Positions 41,715 through 49,777 of a stretch of 64,000 nucleotides of DNA are shown here, one piece after another. A program made the position numbers and the translations under genes. Source of the stretch: a virus. Under the pieces are notes generated by a model. That model had not been told where the DNA came from, did not search any database, and was given only the letters and a program-made list of their open reading frames with translations. The stretch covers positions 1 through 64,000 of IMG/VR virus record IMGVR_UViG_3300049216_000249; one strand, written 5' to 3'. Every line of letters begins with the position of its first letter. Position 1 is the first letter of the stretch.

Positions 41715-42134
41715 TTATTCAACCCAGGGGACGAAGCTGTCCTCGAAAAGGCCGGTGTCTTGAAAGCTGGGCCGGTTCTTGGGTCCGCGTTTGCTCTTGA
41801 AGCGGTGGCTCACCCCGTCTTTTGCGGCCTGCGTGGGCACGCCGGGGATGCCCAGATGCTCCATTTCCTTCATGTCGATGAAGGTCTTGAACCGGGCGCC
41901 GATCACGGCCATGGCGTCGCCATAAGGGTCGACGGACACGGGCGCGCCCATCAGCATGTTGGTTACGGCGTCCTGCAGAGACTCCACAATGGTCGTTTCG
42001 ATCAGATCGCGGTGGATCTCCGAGAAAACCTCGATGACGTGATATTTGGCCTCAAGGATGCGTGCGACCTCGACCGTCGTCTTGCCGTCGTTGACGTAGG
42101 GAATGTCGACTTCGCCGAGGTGCAATGTCGTCAT
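41715..42134 (-). CDS. Neck protein, possible tail-completion/tail-terminator role
   Basis: Encodes 139 residues from the ATG at 42134 (ATGA overlap with the upstream stop). Helical N-terminus (TVEVARILEAKYHVIEVFSE, IHRDLIETTIVESLQDAVTN) and a basic end (SHRFKSKRGPKNRPSFQDTG). Position among head-tail joining genes suggests a connector or tail terminator; sequence alone does not decide. Confidence 0.6.
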   Translation of the reverse strand: MTTLHLGEVDIPYVNDGKTTVEVARILEAKYHVIEVFSEIHRDLIETTIVESLQDAVTNMLMGAPVSVDPYGDAMAVIGARFKTFIDMKEMEHLGIPGVPTQAAKDGVSHRFKSKRGPKNRPSFQDTGLFEDSFVPWVE

Positions 42135-42577
42135 GATATGCCCCACGCCGTGCCCACGCGCTGCGCGATCGACAGATACTCGCGGCCGTACTGCGTTTTT
42201 AGGTTCTGCAGGTTGGCCAGCGAAAGCGTCTTGAATGCTTCAGGCACCACCAGGGTATCCGACGTGCTCTCGTCGCCCGCCCCCGTCACAACCCCGGCCA
42301 CGAAATCGTTGACGCCCCATTCCTTGCGGATATCCGCAAAATAAGTGGACGGTGGAGCATCCGGGGCCAGGTTGATTAGCGTGTCGCCGGCCAGGTTGTA
42401 GACGGCCACGAGGTAAAGAGTCGGCGACGCCGCCTGGATCGTCCGCGACACCGTATCAATCGCGATGTTGTAGGACCAAAGGATTTGCTCGGTGCCATCC
42501 GGCAGTGCCGTGGTGGAAATGCCCATCTGCCCTCGTACGAAGGCGACGAAGCCCCCGAACGAAGGACAGGGGGGCAT
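42131..42577 (-). CDS. Head-tail joining protein (DUF4054-like)
   Basis: Encodes 148 residues. ILWSYNIAIDTVSRTIQAAS, TLYLVAVYNLAGDTLINLAP and SLANLQNLKTQYGREYLSIA follow the pattern I associate with DUF4054 neck adaptor proteins. Encoded two genes after the major capsid protein, as in related myophages. Overlaps the next gene by four bases. Confidence 0.6.
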   Translation of the reverse strand: MPPCPSFGGFVAFVRGQMGISTTALPDGTEQILWSYNIAIDTVSRTIQAASPTLYLVAVYNLAGDTLINLAPDAPPSTYFADIRKEWGVNDFVAGVVTGAGDESTSDTLVVPEAFKTLSLANLQNLKTQYGREYLSIAQRVGTAWGIS

Positions 42578-42580
42578 GAT

Positions 42581-43123
42581 TTACGCGACCTTGCGGCGGC
42601 GGCCGGACTTGGCGGACCCGCGTGGACTGCCATCGGGATTGACGGTCCGGCTGACGCGAATTCCTTCTGCGACCGGTGGGGTATCGTTGCGGGCGTCGGG
42701 GTTATGCTCGACGATGGTTGCCTCGTATCCGACAAGGCGCTCCTGCCGCCCGGATTCAATCACGGTGTTTTCCATCCGGACCGCGTCAGCAATTGCTGCT
42801 TCCTGCCGCTGTTTCTTGCCGCGTTCGATCAGGATGAACTGGTTGGATCGCATCGCGCTTTCCAGCCGGTTGGTCGAGATCACCTTGTCGACCGAGTAGC
42901 ACAAGCTGGTGAACCGGCGGTTGGTGTCCACTTCGTCCGCCCGTACCAGGCCGTACTTGGCATGCTGATCGACGATATAGCTGATGTCATCCGGGGACAG
43001 CGGCCCGGCGATCTGGATTTGACCGCCGATCGGAATGTCCTGCCGAAGCACTTTCTTGTTTTCCAGCTTCCGATACAGGAACGTAGCCGGCTGATTGGTC
43101 GGATTGCCGATGAAAAGCTGCAT
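42581..43123 (-). CDS. Head-region virion protein, unknown
   Basis: Encodes 180 residues from the ATG at 43123; a TTG two codons earlier is closer to AAGGGA and cannot be excluded. The N-terminal half is beta-rich (ATFLYRKLENKKVLRQDIPI). The middle is helical (TNRLESAMRSNQFILIERGK). The C-terminal 40 residues are polar and basic. Directly after the capsid gene; possibly a minor head or neck protein. Confidence 0.6.
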   Translation of the reverse strand: MQLFIGNPTNQPATFLYRKLENKKVLRQDIPIGGQIQIAGPLSPDDISYIVDQHAKYGLVRADEVDTNRRFTSLCYSVDKVISTNRLESAMRSNQFILIERGKKQRQEAAIADAVRMENTVIESGRQERLVGYEATIVEHNPDARNDTPPVAEGIRVSRTVNPDGSPRGSAKSGRRRKVA

Positions 43124-43136
43124 GGGCAAATATCCC

Positions 43137-44159
43137 TTACTGATAGGCGATCGAGATCAGCGTGACGCACTCAGGGCGAAGCCCCCAGCCGGACGTCAGG
43201 CGCATCTCGGAGCCAACGTGGATGGTGCCGAAGGCCAGCGGCGTCGGGATCTCCCGCGGCGCTGCCATATCGCAAAGCTGCAGCAGGCAGGCCTCGATTC
43301 CCGGCGCAACCTCGGCGAACTTGTTGGTGTTCCAGCCATCGTTCGAGGATGGCTTCTTTACCTCGGGCATCGCCAGGACGATTAGGTCCGTACCGCCGGC
43401 GCCCTGACCGATCAGGGTGTCGTCGTAGCCCCAAATGATCTCGTCGCCGTTGTCCATTAAGACGTGCTTCAGAACGCCAACGCTGCTGTCCGTGCCGGCG
43501 CCAACCCGCTGGAATTGGGTCGTCTGCACGACGTTGTATTCCCAAAGCAGGCCGATCCGCTGCGGCATCAGGAACACAAACTTGTTCCCGTATCCAAGCG
43601 ACACCGTCTTCGCTTTGATCTGCGCAACCTGCTGCATCAGGAAAAAGGCGATCTGGCCGTTGTCGTAGGTCACGGCGGTGTCATTGCCGTTGCTATCCGG
43701 CGGCAGAGACACGCGCGTGGCGCCCGGGGTATTGACGATGCCCTCGCCATTGGCCGGATTGTAGCCATACAGCAACGCCTGGCGGGCGAGCTGCATGTGC
43801 CCCTGCCACATGCCCAAGCGCTGGGCCTGGACGATGCTCATTCCGCGCTGCGCCATGGCGGATGTATCGTGGTGATCGTACTGCGCCACAACCCGCTGGT
43901 TGTAGGTCGCCGTGTTGATCTGGCTCATCACGATCTCGACTGACGGCAATTCGTTGGCACTCGACTGGCCGGCCGCCATCTTGGTGCGAATGTCCACCCG
44001 GTTGGCGTAGACCATCAGGTCGCCCTCGCCCAGGCGGACCATCGGCTCTCCGGAGGGCAGAAGATCGAAAGCACCGGAGGCCTGGCTGTAAGGCAGAAGG
44101 ACCCCGGGCAGCGTCATACTTGGGTTTACGGTGACGAAGGCTGGCGTAAGGTTCGACAT
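43137..44159 (-). CDS. Major capsid protein (DUF2184-like, HK97 fold expected)
   Basis: Encodes 340 residues. Segments IRTKMAAGQSSANELPSVEI, AQRGMSIVQAQRLGMWQGHM and FVFLMPQRIGLLWEYNVVQT, with the end TSGWGLRPECVTLISIAYQ, resemble DUF2184-type major capsid proteins of myophages. Order protease/scaffold, decoration, capsid is canonical. Length fits a shell protein without a large N-terminal prodomain, consistent with a separate scaffold in the gene at 45039. Confidence 0.8.
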   Translation of the reverse strand: MSNLTPAFVTVNPSMTLPGVLLPYSQASGAFDLLPSGEPMVRLGEGDLMVYANRVDIRTKMAAGQSSANELPSVEIVMSQINTATYNQRVVAQYDHHDTSAMAQRGMSIVQAQRLGMWQGHMQLARQALLYGYNPANGEGIVNTPGATRVSLPPDSNGNDTAVTYDNGQIAFFLMQQVAQIKAKTVSLGYGNKFVFLMPQRIGLLWEYNVVQTTQFQRVGAGTDSSVGVLKHVLMDNGDEIIWGYDDTLIGQGAGGTDLIVLAMPEVKKPSSNDGWNTNKFAEVAPGIEACLLQLCDMAAPREIPTPLAFGTIHVGSEMRLTSGWGLRPECVTLISIAYQ

Positions 44160-44171
44160 TTCGGTTGCTCC

Positions 44172-45035
44172 TTAGATCAGGATCAGGGCGGTCGAACCCG
44201 CGCGATTCCAGGTTGCGAACCCGGTAACCGGGTCGATAACGACGGTCATGCTGTTGCCCGGCTCGACATTCAGCACCCGAACCGGCAGTGCGCCGCCGCC
44301 AGCCGCGATGGTGCCGGGGGTCGTTTCCGTGCCCGGATTGACGGCCAGGGCATACGTAAACGTGGTGGTGGTGGGAACGGTCAGGATGGTCTGATCGCCG
44401 CTGTATCCCGCCGGAACCTGGCCGATCAGGGTCACATCATCGCCGACGACGTAGCCGTGTGCCGCGGACGTGGTGACCGTGGCGATGCCGTTTGCCCATG
44501 TGATGCCGGTGATCGTCTCGGCCGCCTCTGCCGGGGCATAGGGCACAAGCCGCTGCAGGTTGAAATCCCACGACACCTGGCTGGTGATCACCGAGCCATC
44601 AAGGTTGATCAGCGACGGATCGCAGTTCACAGCGATGCGCGCGCCGGACCCAAGCCGGTAGAACATCACACCGGAACCGCTGCCAACTTGCGGAACCGGA
44701 CTTTGCGGGGTCTGGACCGCGGAGTGGTTCTGGTCGAACACCGTGAATCCGGTCAGCGACCCGGCGGCGCCGGCCGTGACGCTGGTTGCCCGGCTGATGA
44801 TGCTGCCGAGCGCCCTCAGCGGGTTGCCCGGGCCGCCGGTGGGGATCACCTCAGTGATGCCCATGCCGCCGAATGCCGTCACCGTCTCGGTGGGCGACCA
44901 GATGCCCCCAGCAAGCTTGTAGCGGATCGCCGGATCGTCCTGGGCGGTGCCCTGGACATAGCCGTCGGACCGGACGCCAAACGAGCCCGCTGCATTGGTC
45001 GTCACGAACGGGTTGAACGCGATGGATGCGACCAT
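44172..45035 (-). CDS. Capsid-region structural protein with the shared beta-domain
   Basis: Encodes 287 residues. Residues 1-170 and 246-287 form a beta-rich body (VTAFGGMGITEVIPTGGPGN, SWDFNLQRLVPYAPAEAAET). Residues ~174-245 (ITWANGIATVTTSAAHGYVV, TTTTFTYALAVNPGTETTPG) are an insert like the one in the sheath. Being between scaffold and capsid genes, it is probably a decoration or cement protein. The type resembles DUF2190-like or other capsid accessory proteins, but I cannot name one firmly. Confidence 0.65.
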   Translation of the reverse strand: MVASIAFNPFVTTNAAGSFGVRSDGYVQGTAQDDPAIRYKLAGGIWSPTETVTAFGGMGITEVIPTGGPGNPLRALGSIISRATSVTAGAAGSLTGFTVFDQNHSAVQTPQSPVPQVGSGSGVMFYRLGSGARIAVNCDPSLINLDGSVITSQVSWDFNLQRLVPYAPAEAAETITGITWANGIATVTTSAAHGYVVGDDVTLIGQVPAGYSGDQTILTVPTTTTFTYALAVNPGTETTPGTIAAGGGALPVRVLNVEPGNSMTVVIDPVTGFATWNRAGSTALILI

Positions 45036-45038
45036 GGC

Positions 45039-46709
45039 TTAGTGGCTCCGGTTCGAGTTGGGGGTGTTGAAGCCGCTGACGCGGGCGGATGGCCGCTTCA
45101 GGCTCGCGATGAAGGTTCCCTGGCCGTAAAACGACGTGGTGCGGACGCCCGTGCTTGGATCGACGCGGGTGATCTCGCGAAGCTGGCCCGCCGGCACATC
45201 AGTGGGATGCACGGCCGCCTGCATAGCGTCGGCAAACACCCGCTTTTCGACAACGGCTAGCAGGGCCGAGTCATTGATGACGCTGATGTCCACGTCCTTG
45301 TAGTCGGCGCTATGGGCCTTGTAGCTGCTCAGCAAACGCTTGCGGTAAGCCAGGGCTTTTTCGCCGCGCAACGGGGCAGGGGCGCGCTTTCCGAACGCCT
45401 GCGCGACCGCATCGCACTTCTCCTGAGCGTCGGCCATCTCGGGGTCCATGTCGTCGTCCGCCTTTTCGCGCGCCAGCTTTTCGGCCACCTCGGCGTCGGC
45501 CTTTTCCTTGGCCGCCTTGGCCTCCTTTTCCTCGGCGTCCTTTTTGTCGGCCTTGGCCTTCTCTTCAGCTTCGGACTTTTCCTTGTCCTCAGCGTCCTTT
45601 TTGTCCTTTTTCGCCTGCTCTTCGGCGTCCTTTTTCGCTTTGTCCTCGGCGTCGAAACGGGAATTCACGCTGTCGGCAAGCTTGCTCATGCTCTCGCAGA
45701 GCATGTCCACTTTTGACCGCAGTTCGGCATCGGCCTTGTCGCGGGCGTCCTCGGCATCCTTCTTCGCGCGATCGGCAATGGCCGCCGCAGCTTTCTCTTC
45801 GTCGGTCATTGTCTCGTCTCCGATGATGGTTGAATTGACGCCAGTCGGGGGCCCGCCCTTGTCCCAAACCCCCAAAGGGGCGACTGCCAAGTGGTCCAGC
45901 AAATGCGGGTTTCCCTCCAGAAGGAGGGACGATCCGCCTTCCAGCGGAACCGTTGTCGTGACAGCCAGAGTGCGGAATTTCACACCTGGCGATGTCGAAA
46001 GCTGCTCGGCCCGCATTTCGGCGATGGCCGTGTCGTCGTAGACCCGGCAAATCGCCCAGACCTCTTCGCCCTTGATGTAGGGGAGGAAGATCGTGCCGAT
46101 GATGCGTTCCTCAAATTCCTTCGAGTTTAGCATTCCCTTGACCGGGTGCAGCCAGATCACAGGCAGGCCGTTGCATCGCGCCAGGAATTCCGGCGTCAGA
46201 TAATGCTCGTCCGGGCGAAAGACATGCTGTTTGCCGGCGCTGCGGAAGGTCTGCCCCGTGCCGGTGACCCGAAGGTCGAACATCGTCACGCCCATGAACT
46301 TCTGGGGCGAGTCCAACGCACCGACGGACATGTCCCGCGCCACGTCCAGTTCGGTGCGGGTCAGCTTTTCCAGAGTCGCCGCGGCGCCCGGGTGCAGGGG
46401 CTGCGGATAGTCCTTGAGGGTCGCCCACACGAACCCGGTATGCTCTTCGTTCAGCACCGGGTTGAACGGCGGGCAGGCTTGCACAAAGGTCGTGTACTCG
46501 ACGGCATCATCGGCCGAAACGTCGAACGGCTCTCGCTTGCCTTCGGGCAGACTCCCCATTTCCTCGACGCACTCACGGGTGGCGGCTTCTTCGATCGACT
46601 CGCCGTCTTCGACCTTACCGCCTGGAAATGCCCATTCGCCGGTATCGGATCGCTTGAGCAGAAGCACCTGATCGTGGGCTACGAAGAGAATGCCCGCGGC
46701 TTTGATCAT
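45039..46709 (-). CDS. Nudix hydrolase - DUF2213 prohead protease - scaffold fusion
   Basis: Encodes 556 residues from the ATG at 46709, where GGAGG is nine bases upstream (an in-frame ATG at 46784 is weaker). Residues 1-~130 are a Nudix domain; the box GKVEDGESIEEAATRECVEE continues MG, matching GX5EX7REUXEEXGU at residues 31-53. Residues ~135-270 resemble DUF2213 (PVIWLHPVKGMLNSKEFEER, IIGTIF). Residues ~300-420 are a Lys/Asp/Glu/Ala coiled coil (KKDAEEQAKKDKKDAEDKEK), typical of scaffolds. The C-terminal domain ends in the basic segment IASLKRPSARVSGFN. Role: capsid assembly plus an unexplained nucleotide-processing domain. Confidence 0.85.
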   Translation of the reverse strand: MIKAAGILFVAHDQVLLLKRSDTGEWAFPGGKVEDGESIEEAATRECVEEMGSLPEGKREPFDVSADDAVEYTTFVQACPPFNPVLNEEHTGFVWATLKDYPQPLHPGAAATLEKLTRTELDVARDMSVGALDSPQKFMGVTMFDLRVTGTGQTFRSAGKQHVFRPDEHYLTPEFLARCNGLPVIWLHPVKGMLNSKEFEERIIGTIFLPYIKGEEVWAICRVYDDTAIAEMRAEQLSTSPGVKFRTLAVTTTVPLEGGSSLLLEGNPHLLDHLAVAPLGVWDKGGPPTGVNSTIIGDETMTDEEKAAAAIADRAKKDAEDARDKADAELRSKVDMLCESMSKLADSVNSRFDAEDKAKKDAEEQAKKDKKDAEDKEKSEAEEKAKADKKDAEEKEAKAAKEKADAEVAEKLAREKADDDMDPEMADAQEKCDAVAQAFGKRAPAPLRGEKALAYRKRLLSSYKAHSADYKDVDISVINDSALLAVVEKRVFADAMQAAVHPTDVPAGQLREITRVDPSTGVRTTSFYGQGTFIASLKRPSARVSGFNTPNSNRSH

Positions 46710-46853
46710 CTCAGGCGCCTCCAATATCTGCGGCGGCGAAGATGGTTTTCGCGCACCTTGGCTTTCAGCCGCACGAAGCACCATCTAAGCGGGGCATCTG
46801 CGGCTGGGGCAAATTGCCACTGGCCGCGGCACGATGGATCTGAACCGATCGGC

Positions 46854-47699
46854 TCATGCCGCCACCTTCAATCGCTGCAGTTCGGTCTTGCCCAACGCCG
46901 TCAGCATGTCCTGCGGCAACTTGCGGATCGCGTAGACCCATTGAACGAAGCACCTGCAGAACACTTCCTCGCCCGGCTGCGTCATCTCATCAAGATACCC
47001 GGCAGGTCCGACCTTCATCAGGCCTTTCTCGATCGCCCAGCAGCCTCGCACGGCATAGAATTTGCCATCACGCTCAGCATGATCCTTGCGGAATTTGTAT
47101 CCGGCCTGGCGGAAATGGCTCTTCCAGATCGCCCCGATTGCGCCGCCGTCCACCGCGATAATGTTTGACAGCGACGCGACGAGCTTGTGCCCCTGGTCGA
47201 TCGCCACACGGCGTTCTTCCCATGGCAATTGGGTGAGCGACTTGCGGATGTCGTCCTTGGTGTCGACCTTGTCAACCACACGGCTGCCGCCGGCGGGGAT
47301 GCTGCTTGACCATCCAACGAATCGTTGCACCGTTTGCTCGACGGCCTGCTTTTGGTTCAGCCGGATTAGGCCTGCGGACGCCAGTATGGACCGGTCGACT
47401 GCCGCCCGGAGCTTCGGCTTTACCCGATTGATCGTGAAGGCCGAAACGTCAGGATGGTATTTGAGGATCGCACCCTTATCCACCATTCGGCTGTAGACCG
47501 TCGTCAGCGCGTCCCGCAGACCCTTTTCAAGCACCTCCGGCGGAGTCAACGAAGCGATAGCCGCCGCGCGAATGCGTTCGACCCACATGTCCAGGCGCCA
47601 CTGGGCGTCGTAGCCGTGAAGGGTGAAATCGCGAATCGCATCGGTAACGGTCTGGTAGAAGCCAGCGCGGCCTGAACCGTTTCCGCCATCCGGGGCCAT
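46854..47699 (-). CDS. MuF-like head morphogenesis protein
   Basis: Encodes 281 residues. The N-terminal helical region (LEKGLRDALTTVYSRMVDKG) and middle (WEERRVAIDQGHKLVASLSN) precede a C-terminal domain: KFRKDHAERDGKFYAVRGCW, AIEKGLMKVGPAGYL, then FCRCFVQWVYAIRKLP. His, Arg, Gly and the CRC element match MuF/SPP1 gp7 minor head proteins encoded after the portal. Portal stop and this ATG are contiguous. The C-terminal domain recurs as a separate gene at 60867. Confidence 0.8.
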   Translation of the reverse strand: MAPDGGNGSGRAGFYQTVTDAIRDFTLHGYDAQWRLDMWVERIRAAAIASLTPPEVLEKGLRDALTTVYSRMVDKGAILKYHPDVSAFTINRVKPKLRAAVDRSILASAGLIRLNQKQAVEQTVQRFVGWSSSIPAGGSRVVDKVDTKDDIRKSLTQLPWEERRVAIDQGHKLVASLSNIIAVDGGAIGAIWKSHFRQAGYKFRKDHAERDGKFYAVRGCWAIEKGLMKVGPAGYLDEMTQPGEEVFCRCFVQWVYAIRKLPQDMLTALGKTELQRLKVAA

Positions 47700-49178
47700 C
47701 TAAGCTGCCGCGGCGAAGGGCTTTGGCTTTGCCGGCTCCTTATCGTTGTCGGCTTCCTCGCTCTGAGCAGCCGCGGCTGCTTCAGCTACCGCCTCCGCGG
47801 ACGTGGCCTGCTCGCCGATGAAATCAGAGAGATCGTCGTAGTCAAGGAGGAGCGGCGTTGGGAACATCAGCTTGTTCTCCCCGATCGTCTCATTTGCCCA
47901 CTGGATCGTGCGCGCCTTGTTCCGAGGGTCGAGGTTCGGAAGAAGGACCTCAAGCAGGGCGATGACGCCCTTGAGTTTCACGTCTTCGACTTCAACCTTT
48001 TTCGAGTCAGGTTCCGTCAGCAGAGACGGCCACTCGGCCTGGAACGAATTCACCCACTGCCAATAGGCGTCCTTGTATTTCATCTTCCCGTATTCAGCGG
48101 GAAAATCGTCTTGTATCGTCTTGAAGAAGTCCTCGGTCCAAGCCTTACGCTGCACCACGTTGTCAAGAAACGCGTAGGCGGGCGCCATGTCAGCGCGCAC
48201 GCCATCAATGAACTGGGCAACGGTCTTGGCATCCTCGGTGCCCTCACCAAAGCCCTCAGCGAAGGTCTGGCTGTTCAGGATGATGGCCGGCATTGGTGTG
48301 GACGAGGCGATGTTCTCTAAGATATTGCGGCGAGCCGTCGTGGATGCCTTATCCACGTTTTGCATGTCCAACGTCTCGATCGACTCATCGACGTCGATGT
48401 TGATCACGTTGGTGGTCTGGGCTTCCTTGACGATATCGCGCTTCAGGCCAAAGACGGCCTGCACGAACCCGTCAGTCATTGAGGCAACGGCCTTCATCTT
48501 GGCGACGATGACGCCCGCCTTCTTCGTCACCAGGTCATCGGTGATCATCGACTGCACAAACGATCGCAGCGGGAACAACGAGCGCTGGAAGACACTGCGG
48601 CCGGTATAACCGAAGGCGGATGACGACCACGCGATATAGATCGGCGCCTCGTTGAATGTCACCAACGCGCGCGATGGGTGATAGACCTGACCCTGAACGA
48701 TGACCGCAGTTGGCTTCTGATAGGTCGGCGAATTCGGGTCTTGGTCGTAGCCGATTGACCCTGCCGAGTTGAGGGGGTCGATGACGTTGAAGAACACGTT
48801 CGCCTGGCCAAGCCGATCTGGCGGTATGGCCTCAGCAGATAGTTTCCCGACCTCACCCAGAACGATGGTTCCAACGCCGTAGATACGCGCCACACGCATG
48901 TGATTGGCGACGGTCTTGTCGCAGTCCATCGCCTTCCACTGGTCGACGAAAGCGTCGCGCACCCGCGTGCCCGGGCTGTCGGTGATGGTGATGATCCGCT
49001 GCTGGCTTTGAGCCATCTGGATCGGCGTATCGACGATCTTCGAACCCAGAGGATGATAGAGATAGATCTCCTTGCATAGCTGGTACGACGGTTCCGCGCC
49101 CGGTGTGATCTCGTCGCACATCAGCAGGTTCTGAAGCGTCGATCCCAGGGCCGAGCCGTTGATGGTGAGGGCTGCCAT
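47700..49178 (-). CDS. Portal protein (DUF1073-like)
   Basis: Encodes 492 residues. Segments YQLCKEIYLYHPLGSKIVDT, FGYTGRSVFQRSLFPLRSFV and NILENIASSTPMPAIILNSQ, followed by TFAEGFGEGTEDAKTV, correspond to DUF1073-type phage portals. The acidic Ala-rich C-terminal tail is typical. Flanked by terminase and MuF-like genes. The portal is the dodecameric packaging and ejection channel. Confidence 0.85.
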   Translation of the reverse strand: MAALTINGSALGSTLQNLLMCDEITPGAEPSYQLCKEIYLYHPLGSKIVDTPIQMAQSQQRIITITDSPGTRVRDAFVDQWKAMDCDKTVANHMRVARIYGVGTIVLGEVGKLSAEAIPPDRLGQANVFFNVIDPLNSAGSIGYDQDPNSPTYQKPTAVIVQGQVYHPSRALVTFNEAPIYIAWSSSAFGYTGRSVFQRSLFPLRSFVQSMITDDLVTKKAGVIVAKMKAVASMTDGFVQAVFGLKRDIVKEAQTTNVINIDVDESIETLDMQNVDKASTTARRNILENIASSTPMPAIILNSQTFAEGFGEGTEDAKTVAQFIDGVRADMAPAYAFLDNVVQRKAWTEDFFKTIQDDFPAEYGKMKYKDAYWQWVNSFQAEWPSLLTEPDSKKVEVEDVKLKGVIALLEVLLPNLDPRNKARTIQWANETIGENKLMFPTPLLLDYDDLSDFIGEQATSAEAVAEAAAAAQSEEADNDKEPAKPKPFAAAA

Positions 49179-49302
49179 GCGGTGACGCCTTTGCAGTGGT
49201 CGCCTGAGCGGCGGCAGGGGGTGGCGGGGCTAGCCAGAGGGCGCCGTCGCCATCTACGGTCTACCGTCCGGCGCAACGGATGCGCGGCCATGGAGTAGAC
49301 GC

Positions 49303-49587
49303 ATGATCGGCGCCATTATCTTGCTGCTGTTTATCGACCTGTTCTTCTGGGTCCCGTTGGCTTCCGAGAAGTCCAACGATCCCTGCGGCGCGCTCGTTTC
49401 AATAATGGCGACGATCGCGACAAGTCAGGGCGACCCACCGCCGCCTCTCGTATCAGCCATCGGCACCCCGATAGTCGAAGCGGCAGTCTCCAGGCGCTAT
49501 AATGTGCCAGCGTTTCTTGGATGCACGGCCCTCTATTGGAAGCTCAAGATATCGCCGAACTCCATCAAGGATTTCCAGGCCCCCTAA
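49303..49587 (+). CDS. Plus-strand moron: small exported/membrane protein
   Basis: Encodes 94 residues. A strongly hydrophobic N-terminus (MIGAIILLLFIDLFFWVPLA) acts as signal or anchor. A ~70-residue exported part with two Cys (NDPCGAL, LGCTALY) follows. GGAG lies about ten bases upstream. It is opposite to all flanking late genes and is preceded, 42 bases upstream, by the CTACCGTCCGG block shared with the moron at 35355. Function unknown. Confidence 0.65.
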   Translation: MIGAIILLLFIDLFFWVPLASEKSNDPCGALVSIMATIATSQGDPPPPLVSAIGTPIVEAAVSRRYNVPAFLGCTALYWKLKISPNSIKDFQAP

Positions 49588-49775
49588 CCCTTGCTGGCCT
49601 TCAGCAGCGCAGCCGACATATCAGCATGGCTACCGAGGTGGGCGGCTCCGGCCTGGCGGCTTTGGTGTTGCCGGATATCCTCCAGCATCGCCTGCACGTC
49701 GGTCCACGCGATGGCGATGCTGCCCGCCGGGGAATTCAGGGCAATGCCCTGCTGGTTGGACGAAACCTTGACCAT
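49584..49775 (-). CDS. Small late protein between terminase and portal
   Basis: Encodes 63 residues (MVKVSSNQQGIALNSPAGSI..., TDVQAMLEDIRQHQSR). It starts two bases after the terminase stop and overlaps the 3' end of the plus-strand moron by four bases. Mixed beta then helix, no motif. Likely a late gene of unknown role. Confidence 0.6.
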   Translation of the reverse strand: MVKVSSNQQGIALNSPAGSIAIAWTDVQAMLEDIRQHQSRQAGAAHLGSHADMSAALLKASKG

Positions 49776-49777
49776 GG

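Noticed and set aside
46710-46784. Upstream ATG for the Nudix fusion
   Set aside because: The added 25 residues lack domain character, and GGAGG precedes the 46709 start.
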